From Bacteroidales bacterium UBA3810 (GTDB lineage: Bacteria > Bacteroidota > Bacteroidia > Bacteroidales > Paludibacteraceae), in NCBI GenBank assembly GCA_002368645.1, contig DFEE01000011.1, positions 1-38,862 on the forward strand: a stretch of DNA of 38,862 nt, in the 5' to 3' direction. The position numbers and the translations under genes were made by a program. Shown piece by piece: positions 13,829-22,124 of this stretch (its first letter is position 1; each line of letters starts with the position of its first letter). The notes beneath the pieces are model-generated. The model was given only the letters and a program-made list of their open reading frames with translations, searched no databases and was not told the DNA's origin.

Positions 13829-15097
13829 TCAGCATTTGACGGTAATAATTGAGTCCCAATCTGTTGTATAAAGAGGGGATTTGTGCTCGGCAATATAGAC
13901 TTTCTCGTCTTTGGTTGCGTCTAACTGCGGCCCTAATAAAATAGACCTTTTACCATAGAGACTGTTGATTTTGTCCATAGCCACCTGCAGTCGCTTATCC
14001 TTTTCCCTATCGCGAGTATCGAAAAGGTCCTGTGCTTGCACATTGTCGGGCATAATCTTGAGTAAGATTACTCCAGCTTTTTTATATAGTATTCCTTGTC
14101 TATACGAGCGTCTTAAAGCCTGCAAAGCATAATTGACCAATTCTTGGGACGATGCCGTCGCTACCGGCAATGTCACCACCTCAGAGAGGTATTGTTGCTC
14201 TATATCCTGCCTGAAACGAGAAGTATGGGCATAAACGATCATCTGAGAACATAAGGAGTGTTGCGCGCGCAACTGCCGTGCACAGTGGTCACAGAAATCA
14301 GCTATTTGTTGCTCCAAAAGTGCTAAATCCGTGATGGCGGTAGCAAAAGTACGCGATGTCGTTATAGACTGCTTACCTGACATTTCTCCCACATCCACAA
14401 CATCTAAACCATTCAGTTCCTGCCATGTTAACAACCCGGGCTTATGCAGTACATTTTGCGCAAAATCAGGCGTTTTGAGCGCAAAATCCAATGCCGTCTC
14501 AATCCCCATCGACTCTAATTTAGCCCGTGAATGCCTACCTATCCCCCATACATCACCTATTTTAAAGGTAGATAACGCCCTACGCCTCTGTTCATCGGTC
14601 CTAATAGCACAAGCCCCCCGATATCCCTTATAAGTCTTGGCGTACTTGGAGGCTATCTTCGCTAATGTTTTAGAACTCGCTATACCGATTGATAGAGGAA
14701 TACCAACACCCTTGCGAATATCCCTAACCAAGTCCTCGCAGTACTTCTTTTGTTCCGCATTAGGCACATGATCAAGCCGAATGAACGCCTCATCTATAGA
14801 GTATTGCTCAAACCGCATCGTGTGAGCCCGTAATATACTCATTACCCTATTCGACATATCACCATATAGGGAAAAATTAGATGAAAAGCAAGTAACTCCT
14901 TCTCGCTCAACCAATTCACGTAATTGATATAGTGGTGCTCCCATAGGAATACCTAAGGCCTTCGCCTCATTTGACCTCGAAATAACACAACCGTCATTGC
15001 CACTAAGTACCACAACCGGCTTGCCTTCAAGGTCAGGTCGAAACACCCGCTCGCAGGACACAAAGAAATTATTGCAATCTGCTAAACCGTACATCAA
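13829..15097 (-). CDS. umuC: Y-family DNA polymerase V catalytic subunit
   Basis: The 422-residue protein begins 'MYGLADCNNFFVSCERVF', with the first metal-binding Asp, and carries the Y-family catalytic motif 'YSIDEAFI' and the 'GIGRHSRAKLESMGI' helix-hairpin-helix region. The C-terminal little-finger domain is complete. UmuC performs error-prone synthesis past DNA lesions with processed UmuD. It lies four bases after umuD and, with it, at the end of a housekeeping gene run. No SOS-type promoter or terminator was found in between. Confidence 0.96.
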   Translation of the reverse strand: MMYGLADCNNFFVSCERVFRPDLEGKPVVVLSGNDGCVISRSNEAKALGIPMGAPLYQLRELVEREGVTCFSSNFSLYGDMSNRVMSILRAHTMRFEQYSIDEAFIRLDHVPNAEQKKYCEDLVRDIRKGVGIPLSIGIASSKTLAKIASKYAKTYKGYRGACAIRTDEQRRRALSTFKIGDVWGIGRHSRAKLESMGIETALDFALKTPDFAQNVLHKPGLLTWQELNGLDVVDVGEMSGKQSITTSRTFATAITDLALLEQQIADFCDHCARQLRAQHSLCSQMIVYAHTSRFRQDIEQQYLSEVVTLPVATASSQELVNYALQALRRSYRQGILYKKAGVILLKIMPDNVQAQDLFDTRDREKDKRLQVAMDKINSLYGKRSILLGPQLDATKDEKVYIAEHKSPLYTTDWDSIITVKC

Positions 15098-15101
15098 GAA
15101 C

Positions 15102-15533
15102 TTACTTCATCTTGTGAACAGAATGAGTCACTACGCCCCAGACAATAAAATTTTCATTGGAGGTGACCCGTATAGGTCTATAAGCTTCGTTATGGGGGAT
15201 GAGCCATGCACACCCCTCTTCTGTGTCAAAACGAAATTCCTTCAAAGTATATTCACCATTGACAAAAGCGACTATATAATCACCGTTCTGCGGCTCTAAA
15301 GAACGGTCTATCACCACAATATCGCCATCTAAAATACCAGCATCACGCATTGAATCTCCCTCTACCCGCGCATAAAAAGTCGTTGCAGGATGATGATTTA
15401 GTTCACGGAATAAATCCAATCGTTCACCTGCATGATCAGCCGCAGGCGATGGAAAACCCGCATGGAGTGCTTCCATATATTCACGCTCCAAAGACTCTAC
15501 TTCCGCTTGCGTTATCTGATTGAGTTTAGACAT
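15102..15533 (-). CDS. umuD: UmuD-like S24 autoprotease
   Basis: A 143-residue LexA-fold peptidase. The Ala25-Gly26 cleavage site (EALHAGFPSP) is followed by the nucleophile Ser61 in 'VEGDSMRDAGI' and Lys98 in 'GEYTLKEF', the Ser-Lys catalytic pair. RecA-stimulated self-cleavage makes the active form that joins UmuC. It begins 12 bases after trmD. That spacing leaves no room for a normal promoter, so expression depends on upstream transcription or on a promoter inside trmD. Confidence 0.95.
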   Translation of the reverse strand: MSKLNQITQAEVESLEREYMEALHAGFPSPAADHAGERLDLFRELNHHPATTFYARVEGDSMRDAGILDGDIVVIDRSLEPQNGDYIVAFVNGEYTLKEFRFDTEEGCAWLIPHNEAYRPIRVTSNENFIVWGVVTHSVHKMK

Positions 15534-15545
15534 AACTATTCACCC

Positions 15546-16229
15546 TTAATCAATGCCCTCTAACAAGTCCGGTCTCCGCGCTTTAGTATGAGCAAGGGAC
15601 TGTTCATAAAGCCATTCTTCAACTTTAGCCTGATGCCCTGATAACAGTATATCCGGCACTTTCCAACCTTTATATTCTGCCGGACGAGTATATACACCGG
15701 CTTCCAACAGCCCATCTTGGAAGGAATCATTGAGCGCAGATTCTACATCACCTAATGCACCCGGCAATAAGCGGACAATAGCATCGGTCATGATAGCAGC
15801 CGGCATCTCACCTCCCGTCAAGACATAATCGCCTATCGAATATTCCTTGGTGATAAAATGTTCCCTTACCCGTTGGTCAACTCCCTTATAATGACCGCAT
15901 AAGATAATCAAATTCTGCTTGAGAGAAAGATTATTGGCTGTTTTCTGGTCAAAACGCTCACCATCCGGAGCTGTGAAAATGACTTCGTCATACTCCCGCT
16001 CCGACTTTAATTGGGAGATACAACGGTCTATAGGCTCAATCATCATCACCATCCCGGCACCGAATCCAAAAGCATAATCATCCGTCTTATGGTGCTTATC
16101 TAAAGCATAGTCATGCAGGTTATGAACTTGAATTTCCACAAGTCCCTTATCTTTAGCACGCCTGATAATAGAGTGATTCAACGGGGAGTCTAACAACTCC
16201 GGACAACATGTCAGTATATCTATTCGCAT
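15546..16229 (-). CDS. trmD: tRNA (guanine-37-N1)-methyltransferase
   Basis: TrmD, 227 residues, begins 'MRIDILTCCPELLDSPLNHS' and shows the SPOUT-fold SAM-binding trefoil knot signatures 'LCGHYKGVDQRVREHF' and 'SIGDYVLTGGEMPAAI'. It methylates G37 beside the anticodon using S-adenosylmethionine and prevents frameshifting. It lies two bases after yidD and 12 bases before umuD on the minus strand. Confidence 0.97.
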   Translation of the reverse strand: MRIDILTCCPELLDSPLNHSIIRRAKDKGLVEIQVHNLHDYALDKHHKTDDYAFGFGAGMVMMIEPIDRCISQLKSEREYDEVIFTAPDGERFDQKTANNLSLKQNLIILCGHYKGVDQRVREHFITKEYSIGDYVLTGGEMPAAIMTDAIVRLLPGALGDVESALNDSFQDGLLEAGVYTRPAEYKGWKVPDILLSGHQAKVEEWLYEQSLAHTKARRPDLLEGID

Positions 16230-16231
16230 AT

Positions 16232-16477
16232 TTACGGAACGGGGTCATAACCGCTGCCCCCCCACGGATTGCAACGGAGGATTCTTTTCATGCCCAACCA
16301 ACCGCCTTTAAATATCCCATATTTCAGCACCGCCTCAACCATGTACTGCGAGCAGGTCGGCGTGTAACGACAAGACGGCGGCGTCAATGGCGATATGCAA
16401 GCACGATAAAAATACACCGGCAACAAAAAGAGTTGACGCAGCACTAATTTGACTTTATGGGGTGGTTGATTGACCAT
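16232..16477 (-). CDS. yidD: Membrane protein insertion efficiency factor YidD
   Basis: An 81-residue YidD with the family core 'YRACISPLTPPSCRYTPTCS' and 'GGWLGMKRILRCNPWG', including the conserved Cys residues. The family assists YidC-dependent membrane insertion and nearly always lies next to rnpA, as here, where it overlaps the rnpA end by 23 bases. Confidence 0.95.
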   Translation of the reverse strand: MVNQPPHKVKLVLRQLFLLPVYFYRACISPLTPPSCRYTPTCSQYMVEAVLKYGIFKGGWLGMKRILRCNPWGGSGYDPVP

Positions 16478-16805
16478 TTAATTTCATTATTGCCTTTACC
16501 ATGCCCTTCTCAATAACGGCAAACGGTTGTATTTCTGTATCAATATAATCAAACGCCACATGCATCGGCACTGCCAATTCGCCTTGATGAAGACGATAGG
16601 CTTCGCGCATCAATCGTCTTAGACGATTACGCATGACGGCACGTTTGAAGAGACGTTTAGGAGCCCATATGAGCACCTTTTTCTCTTCCGCTTCTAAATA
16701 GGTTACACGCATAGGCCAAGCCATAAGATGATGACCATGCTTTCGTAGCTCTGCTACACGCATCTCACCACAAAGTTTAGCCGACTTAGGAAACGAATTA
16801 CCCAT
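16455..16805 (-). CDS. rnpA: Ribonuclease P protein component
   Basis: A 116-residue RnpA, slightly short but complete, with the RNR signature in 'FKRAVMRNRLRRLMREAYR' and an N-terminal 'FPKSAKLCG'. It binds the RNase P RNA and helps mature tRNA 5' ends. It overlaps hemD by eight bases and yidD by 23, an arrangement common in this phylum, where rnpA is detached from rpmH. Confidence 0.94.
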   Translation of the reverse strand: MGNSFPKSAKLCGEMRVAELRKHGHHLMAWPMRVTYLEAEEKKVLIWAPKRLFKRAVMRNRLRRLMREAYRLHQGELAVPMHVAFDYIDTEIQPFAVIEKGMVKAIMKLNGQSTTP

Positions 16806-17550
16806 TATTTTTCTCTAAGTAATCCTCTATCGCCGCAGTAATAGACGGGAATAGTGGTGACGGTGCCTGAATATCGACATGATAACCCGCTTCCACAACC
16901 GCTTCCGCTGTTTTAGCTCCTAAACAGGCAATCTTTGTATCTCCCTGCTCCCAGTCCGGAAAATTATGCTTGATGGACATTATCGCTTGAGGAGTAAACA
17001 ATACCAACATATCGTAGTCAAAGGGCTTTTCCTTCGGCCACTCCACAGGAAGAGTATGGTACATCACCGCCGGCTGAACCGTTATCCCATGCTCCTTAAA
17101 CTGCTGTATCAATGCCTCATTATAATTATCCGATACCACCATCAGATATTTCTCCTGCGGACGACGCTTCATTGTCGGCAACAAGGACATGTAGTCATGA
17201 TCCGCCGCCGGAAAGACACGACGCTTCCGGTATTGGATATAGTGCTGTAGATAATTACCTACAGCATCCGAAATACAGTAATAATGCATCGACTCCGGTA
17301 CCTGAATACGCAACCGCTCACAGAGATGAAAATAATGATCTACCGCCAAGGTAGAACCAAATAGCACAGCCGTATAATCCAACGGATTAATATGTTGCTT
17401 ACGAAAAGTTGAGGCATCTAAGCCCTCAAGGCGAATGAGCTGGAAAAAATCCGTTTCTACACCATACTGCTTTGACATATCCGCATAAGGATTATGATGA
17501 CCCGAAGGCGGATTAGGCTGAGAAATCAAAATCTTGCGCACTTTACTCAT
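16798..17550 (-). CDS. hemD: Uroporphyrinogen-III synthase
   Basis: The 250-residue protein, starting at the ATG at 17548-17550 (MSKVRKILISQPNP), has the low-conservation two-domain pattern of Bacteroidota HemD: 'DYTAVLFGSTLAVDHYF', 'YCISDAVGNYLQHYI', 'FDYDMLVLFTPQAIMSI', 'CLGAKTAEAVVEAGY'. It closes hydroxymethylbilane to uroporphyrinogen III in haem synthesis. The frame extends 47 codons upstream into the DUF4271-like gene, but that segment is only its shadow. It overlaps rnpA at its 3' end. Confidence 0.88.
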   Translation of the reverse strand: MSKVRKILISQPNPPSGHHNPYADMSKQYGVETDFFQLIRLEGLDASTFRKQHINPLDYTAVLFGSTLAVDHYFHLCERLRIQVPESMHYYCISDAVGNYLQHYIQYRKRRVFPAADHDYMSLLPTMKRRPQEKYLMVVSDNYNEALIQQFKEHGITVQPAVMYHTLPVEWPKEKPFDYDMLVLFTPQAIMSIKHNFPDWEQGDTKIACLGAKTAEAVVEAGYHVDIQAPSPLFPSITAAIEDYLEKNNG

Positions 17551-17564
17551 AGGTCCTATTATAT

Positions 17565-17972
17565 TTATTTGACATTCAACATGACTATATCTAACAAAAA
17601 TAATGCCAAACAGAAAATGGCATAACCATTTAACCATTTCTGCAACGGCATTGCATATTGACGAGAAAATTGAAAGGTCCAATTCACCCACATATATAGC
17701 AACGAGACAACGACATAAACACCTATCACTATTCCTAATAACATGAGGAAAAATAGTACATCAAACCGACCGGCAGGCATCCATAATTGGTATGCCGTAA
17801 TCACCGGCGTTCCAATACAAAACATCGTCATCGGCACCGATATATGCACCGTGTCAATCTGCCTGTCACGGCTACGACTATACCATGCTACACCCAATAA
17901 GATGAGCTGTACCAACAATAGCCAGGATAACACCACTACCGTGTTATTGTAATATAAAGAGTTTATCTCCAC
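17565..17972 (-). CDS. DUF4271-like membrane protein, short
   Basis: Four hydrophobic segments lie in 135 residues (about 12-30, 46-64, 70-96, 112-132). Position immediately before hemD is the usual place of the DUF4271 membrane gene in Bacteroidota, and the segment 'WVNWTFQF' fits. Family members are generally longer, so this is either a short form or a trimmed one. The start is a GTG at 17972, 29 bases inside the upstream U32 gene; no upstream ATG exists in frame. Confidence 0.6.
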   Translation of the reverse strand: MEINSLYYNNTVVVLSWLLLVQLILLGVAWYSRSRDRQIDTVHISVPMTMFCIGTPVITAYQLWMPAGRFDVLFFLMLLGIVIGVYVVVSLLYMWVNWTFQFSRQYAMPLQKWLNGYAIFCLALFLLDIVMLNVK

Positions 17973-19191
17973 GATGAAGTATCTTATCGGTCTTTATCGC
18001 AAAAAGTTTCGTCTGATACACTGCTTGAGCCGGTTCTCCGACTTCATTATGCAAGTCATGAGCCACCAACTCATATGCCCCTGTCGTCTCACCCGTTACA
18101 AGCAACTCATCTCCCTCCTTTATCTCTGGTACAGCCTCTAATAAAAACTCCGCGACAGAGATATTCTTAAAGAAATTAGTACATTTACCGGCATAAACTT
18201 TCTTCTTAGTCGCCTGCGAACCATAATGACGAGTCCACTCACCTAATCGCTGACCTTGGTAATAACCATCCCAAAACCCCCTATTGAACACTCTGCTTAA
18301 CCGCTCATCCCAAGCAGCTATCTTTTCCTCTATCTGTTCTTGCTCATACTCGCCACGCTGCCATGCTTCTACCGCCTCACGGTAGCAAGACACGACAGTC
18401 TTAACATATTCGGGACCACGAGCACGACCCTCTATCTTTAACACCGTCACACCGGCGTCCAACAACTTGTTGAGAAAATGAATAGTCTTAAGGTCCTTCG
18501 GTGACATGATATACTGGTTATCCACTTCAAGTTCCAACTCAGACTGCTTATCCTTAACAATATAACCGCGCCGGCAGACCTGCATACATGCCCCGCGATT
18601 AGCAGACGCACCTAAGTTATTGAGCGACAAATAACACTTACCGCTTACAGCCATACAGAGCGCGCCATGACAAAACATCTCTAACGCTATAGGGTTACCA
18701 CTGCGACCTACTATATGTTGCTCTAAAATATCCCGATGAATACAAGCTACTTGGTCTATATTAAGTTCACGCGCTAATACGACAACATCCGCAAACTGTG
18801 CATAGAACTTCAACGCCTCCGTATTCGCGATATTGAGTTGCGTGGATAGATGCACCTCTACTCCAACCTCATTGGCATACTGCATAACCGCAATATCCGA
18901 AGCGATAATCGCTGTCACACCTGCCGCTTTCGCTTGATCCACGATGGTGCGCATAAGGGGCAAATCCTCAGGGTACATAACCACATTGAGCGTTAAGTAG
19001 GTCTGCACACCCGCTTCGCGACATATAGACACGATTTTATGGAGGTCATCGGTCGTAAAATTAGCCGATGAACGCGAGCGCATATTCAAGTATTCTATAC
19101 CGAAATATACCGAAGAGGCTCCCGCTTCAATCGCTGCCGCAAGAGACTCCCAACACCCTACCGGTGCCATTATATTTATCGGGGATGACAT
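17944..19191 (-). CDS. Peptidase U32 family protein
   Basis: A 415-residue protein with the U32 fold: N-terminal TIM-barrel part 'IMAPVGCWESLAAAIEAGAS', 'VYFGIEYLNMR', then the signature 'EMFCHGALCMAVSGKCYLS' and 'NRGACMQVCRRGY', with Cys residues that in related RlhA/TrhP proteins belong to an Fe-S site. These relatives perform hydroxylation of tRNA or rRNA bases rather than proteolysis, so an RNA-modifying role is likely. It is 13 bases downstream of asd in the minus-strand run. Confidence 0.88.
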   Translation of the reverse strand: MSSPINIMAPVGCWESLAAAIEAGASSVYFGIEYLNMRSRSSANFTTDDLHKIVSICREAGVQTYLTLNVVMYPEDLPLMRTIVDQAKAAGVTAIIASDIAVMQYANEVGVEVHLSTQLNIANTEALKFYAQFADVVVLARELNIDQVACIHRDILEQHIVGRSGNPIALEMFCHGALCMAVSGKCYLSLNNLGASANRGACMQVCRRGYIVKDKQSELELEVDNQYIMSPKDLKTIHFLNKLLDAGVTVLKIEGRARGPEYVKTVVSCYREAVEAWQRGEYEQEQIEEKIAAWDERLSRVFNRGFWDGYYQGQRLGEWTRHYGSQATKKKVYAGKCTNFFKNISVAEFLLEAVPEIKEGDELLVTGETTGAYELVAHDLHNEVGEPAQAVYQTKLFAIKTDKILHRGDKLFILQ

Positions 19192-19204
19192 ACTAAAATT
19201 ACTC

Positions 19205-20206
19205 CTATTTATTCACCAATACTTCCGCTATCTGAACCGCATTAAGTGCCGCCCCCTTGCGTATCTGATCCCCGACACACCAGAAAGTGATACCCGTCTG
19301 AGAAGTATAATCTTGCCGTATTCGACCTACATACACATCATCCGTTCCACTCAAATCAAGCGGCATCGGATAACGGTTACTGGCAGGGTCGTCAAGTAAT
19401 TTACAACCCTTCATCGCAGCAATGGCACGCCTGAACGTCTCTACCTCTACCGTCTCTTCTGTCTCAACCCACACAGACTCCGAATGACATCGTAAAGACG
19501 GAACCCTTACGCATGTAGCACTCACGCTAATGCCCTCATTATGAAATATCTTACGCGTCTCATCGTGCATTTTCATCTCCTCTTTCGTGTAATCATTGGG
19601 CATGAAAACATCAATATGAGGAATAACATTATACGCCAATTGGTGCGGAAAACGACTAACCGTAACCGGCTCGTCACGCATAATCTGCCTATATTGGTTC
19701 TGTAACTCCTGCATCGCTTGAGCACCGGCTCCCGATGCCGCCTGATAAGTAGCTACATGAACACGCTTAATTGGACTCAACCGATGCAATGCCATCAACG
19801 GCAATGCCATCACTATAGTCGAACAATTAGGATTAGCAATAATACGACGAGAACATTGGAAAACATCCTCACTATTAACCTCCGGCACAACCAAAGGCAC
19901 ATCCTTATCCATCCTAAAAGCAGAGGAATTATCAATCATTATCGCTCCGTAACGCGTAATATCATCAGCATACTCCAACGAGACAGATCCACCCGCTGAT
20001 ACAAACGCAATATCCACCCCTCGAAAAGCATCACCATGCTCAAGTAATTGAACAGTAATCGTTTGCGAATTAAAAGAGTATTCGGTTCCAGCACTGCGCG
20101 CGGAACCGAATAACCGAAGTTCAGTAATAGGAAAGTGGCGCTCCTCAAGCACTTTTAACAATTCTTGTCCAACGGCACCCGACGCGCCAATTATTGCTAC
20201 TACCAT
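19205..20206 (-). CDS. asd: Aspartate-semialdehyde dehydrogenase
   Basis: A 333-residue enzyme with the NADP-binding 'VVAIIGASGAVGQELLKVLE', the active-site Cys128 in 'RIIANPNCSTIVMALPL', 'ASGAGAQAMQEL', and 'RVPSLRCHSESVWVE' near the catalytic His. It reduces aspartyl phosphate to the semialdehyde on the path to lysine, diaminopimelate, threonine and methionine. The start overlaps no other gene. It lies 21 bases after the winged-helix gene. Confidence 0.97.
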   Translation of the reverse strand: MVVAIIGASGAVGQELLKVLEERHFPITELRLFGSARSAGTEYSFNSQTITVQLLEHGDAFRGVDIAFVSAGGSVSLEYADDITRYGAIMIDNSSAFRMDKDVPLVVPEVNSEDVFQCSRRIIANPNCSTIVMALPLMALHRLSPIKRVHVATYQAASGAGAQAMQELQNQYRQIMRDEPVTVSRFPHQLAYNVIPHIDVFMPNDYTKEEMKMHDETRKIFHNEGISVSATCVRVPSLRCHSESVWVETEETVEVETFRRAIAAMKGCKLLDDPASNRYPMPLDLSGTDDVYVGRIRQDYTSQTGITFWCVGDQIRKGAALNAVQIAEVLVNK

Positions 20207-20227
20207 AACAAAAGGTCTTTAATAATA

Positions 20228-20422
20228 TTAAGCTAATGCAATCACGAGTTCTTCACCCTCTTGAACATTGAGTTTGCCCTCACGAGCTAACCAACCCAAT
20301 GCGAGGTAAAGTTCGTCATTCTTCAACTTAGTAACCTTCTTCAGATCTTTCTGAGCGAGAGCTCCACCTTGCAGAGCATTCCATACCTTACCGGCATTCT
20401 CGCCAATTTGTTGTGTAAACAT
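20228..20422 (-). CDS. Winged-helix protein (DUF2582 type), 64 aa
   Basis: A short winged-helix domain: 'GENAGKVWNALQGGALAQKD' (helix 1), 'LYLALGWLAREGKLNV' (recognition region and wing), ending in 'EGEELVIALA'. It matches the small stand-alone winged-helix family (PF10771-like) found near biosynthetic genes in this phylum. No signal or partner is visible. It sits between fabF and asd. Confidence 0.85.
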   Translation of the reverse strand: MFTQQIGENAGKVWNALQGGALAQKDLKKVTKLKNDELYLALGWLAREGKLNVQEGEELVIALA

Positions 20423-20449
20423 AACTAATACCTTTAATTTAAAATTTTA

Positions 20450-21706
20450 TTATTCCCATTTTTTAAACACCAACGAAGCGTTATGACCGCCGAAACCAAA
20501 GGTGTTGGTCAAAGCGTAATGCATCTCGCGTCGCTGAGGCTTATTAAATGTGAAATTGAGGTTATAATCAATATTCTCGTCCTTATCCGCTTCATCATGA
20601 TTGATGGTAGGCGGCACGATTCCGTTCTGCAATGCCAATACACAGGCGATAGCTTCTACCACACCCGTAGCACCTATCAAGTGACCCGTCATGGATTTTG
20701 TAGCACTGATATTGAGCTCATAAGCATGAGCTTGGAAAGTATCCTGAATAGCCTTTAACTCAGCTACATCACCCAATGGGGTCGAGGTGCCGTGAGCATT
20801 GATATAATCTATATCCTTCGGCTCAATACCGGCATCTTCTATAGCTAAGCGCATGACTTTAGCAGCACCGGTGCCCGATGGGTCGGGAGCCGTCATATGA
20901 TAAGCATCTGAGTTGGTTGCCGCTCCGACTAACTCGGCTATAATGGTAGCACCGCGTTGAAGCGCATGCTCATAGCTCTCTAATACTATCGTCGCAGCTC
21001 CTTCGCCCAATACAAAACCATCACGGCTCTTGGAATAAGGACGTGAAGCGTGCTCCGGATCGTCATTGCGGGTCGATAATGCATGCATTGCGTTGAACCC
21101 GCCTATACCGCTCACCGTCACATCAGAATCTGCACCTCCCGCTAAAATAACATCAGACTTACCCATCCGAATCAAATCGAAGGCAGCACTGATAGCATGC
21201 GAACCGGACGAACAAGCCGTACTGATATTGAAGGACGGACCTTTCAGACCGAAATACAACGATATATGCCCGGCTCCCATATTGGTTATGGTATTGGGAA
21301 TAAAGAACGGACTATAGAAAGGCCTGCCATCACCCTTGACAAAATCGGTTGAACCGATTTCAAAACTTTTTAAACCGCCCATACCCGAACCGATCACCAC
21401 ACCGATACGATCCTTGTCCTCAGTTGCCCAATCCAACTTGGCTTGCCCTACTGCTTCTATTGCACTAGCCAATGCCATTTGGGCAAAACGATCCATCTTA
21501 CGTGCCTCCTTGCGATCCAAAAAAGAGGATGGATCAAAGTTCTTTACCTCACACGCAAATTGCGTCTTAAACTTGGAAGCATCAAATTGTGTAATGGGTC
21601 CGGCACCACTCTTGCCCTCAAGCATCGCCTGCCACATATCGGGCACAGTATTGCCTATCGGGGTAACTGCACCTAAACCGGTAACTACTACTCTGTGTAT
21701 TGTCAT
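20450..21706 (-). CDS. fabF: Beta-ketoacyl-ACP synthase II
   Basis: A 418-residue condensing enzyme: 'MTIHRVVVTGLGAVTPIGN', active-site Cys in 'FNISTACSSGSHA', the first His in 'INAHGTSTPLGD', the second His in 'KSMTGHLIGATG', and a C-terminal 'NTFGFGGHNASLVF'. It elongates acyl-ACP with malonyl-ACP in fatty-acid synthesis. It follows acpP by 68 bases that hold a strong inverted repeat. The usual downstream rnc of this phylum is missing; a winged-helix gene takes its place. Confidence 0.98.
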   Translation of the reverse strand: MTIHRVVVTGLGAVTPIGNTVPDMWQAMLEGKSGAGPITQFDASKFKTQFACEVKNFDPSSFLDRKEARKMDRFAQMALASAIEAVGQAKLDWATEDKDRIGVVIGSGMGGLKSFEIGSTDFVKGDGRPFYSPFFIPNTITNMGAGHISLYFGLKGPSFNISTACSSGSHAISAAFDLIRMGKSDVILAGGADSDVTVSGIGGFNAMHALSTRNDDPEHASRPYSKSRDGFVLGEGAATIVLESYEHALQRGATIIAELVGAATNSDAYHMTAPDPSGTGAAKVMRLAIEDAGIEPKDIDYINAHGTSTPLGDVAELKAIQDTFQAHAYELNISATKSMTGHLIGATGVVEAIACVLALQNGIVPPTINHDEADKDENIDYNLNFTFNKPQRREMHYALTNTFGFGGHNASLVFKKWE

Positions 21707-21720
21707 AAAACTTCTATAAA

Positions 21721-21753
21721 ATACGAGTTTACAGTCCTCCCGTAAACTCGTAT
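21721..21753 (-). promoter_or_regulatory. Perfect 12-bp inverted repeat between acpP and fabF
   Basis: ATACGAGTTTAC (21721-21732) and its exact complement (21742-21753) flank a 9-base loop. On the minus strand the loop reads GGGAGGACT and the stem is followed by TTTTATAG and, 14 bases from the stem, the fabF ATG. The T run is short, so it may be an attenuator that lowers fabF relative to acpP, an RNA-processing or 3'-end-stabilising hairpin for acpP, or a translation control element. Confidence 0.75.
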
Positions 21754-21774
21754 ATAGATGGAAATGCAGGAGTT

Positions 21775-22011
21775 TTACTTACGAGCATTCTCAATATAGG
21801 CAATCGCGTCACCTACTGTAGAAATCTTCGGAGTATCTTCTTCAGGAATGGTAATTCCGAATTCCTTCTCAAACTCCATAATCAACTCAACGGTATCCAG
21901 AGAGTCTGCATTAAGATCCGTTGTAAAACTTGCCTCGTTGGTTACTTGGGATGCTTCAACACCCAGCTTGTCAACGATAATGTCTTTCACTTTAGCTTCA
22001 ATTTCTGACAT
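21775..22011 (-). CDS. acpP: Acyl carrier protein
   Basis: A 78-residue acidic protein with the phosphopantetheine site Ser37 in 'TTDLNADSLDTVELIMEFE' and the usual four helices, ending 'VGDAIAYIENARK'. It carries growing acyl chains in fatty-acid synthesis. It is the first gene after the promoter at 22074-22104 and precedes fabF, as in other Bacteroidota. Confidence 0.98.
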   Translation of the reverse strand: MSEIEAKVKDIIVDKLGVEASQVTNEASFTTDLNADSLDTVELIMEFEKEFGITIPEEDTPKISTVGDAIAYIENARK

Positions 22012-22073
22012 AATTGTATTAATTTTAAAAGTTTATATTCTAACCCTTTTGCGCATAATTCGCAAAATCGGCT

Positions 22074-22104
22074 GCAAAATTACAACAATTTTACGATATA
22101 CGCA
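22074..22104 (-). promoter_or_regulatory. Promoter of acpP and the downstream run
   Basis: Minus strand: TTG (22104-22102, context TTTGCG), 20 bases, TAATTTTG (22081-22074) followed by CA. The start site near 22068 gives a leader of about 57 bases. It is the only convincing promoter found for the continuous minus-strand run down to umuC. Confidence 0.8.
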
Positions 22105-22124
22105 AATTTTTGGGCAAATTATTT

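Noticed and set aside
17551..17691. 47-codon upstream extension of hemD
   Set aside because: It overlaps the DUF4271-like gene in another frame and has no match to HemD; the ATG at 17550 gives the normal N-terminus.
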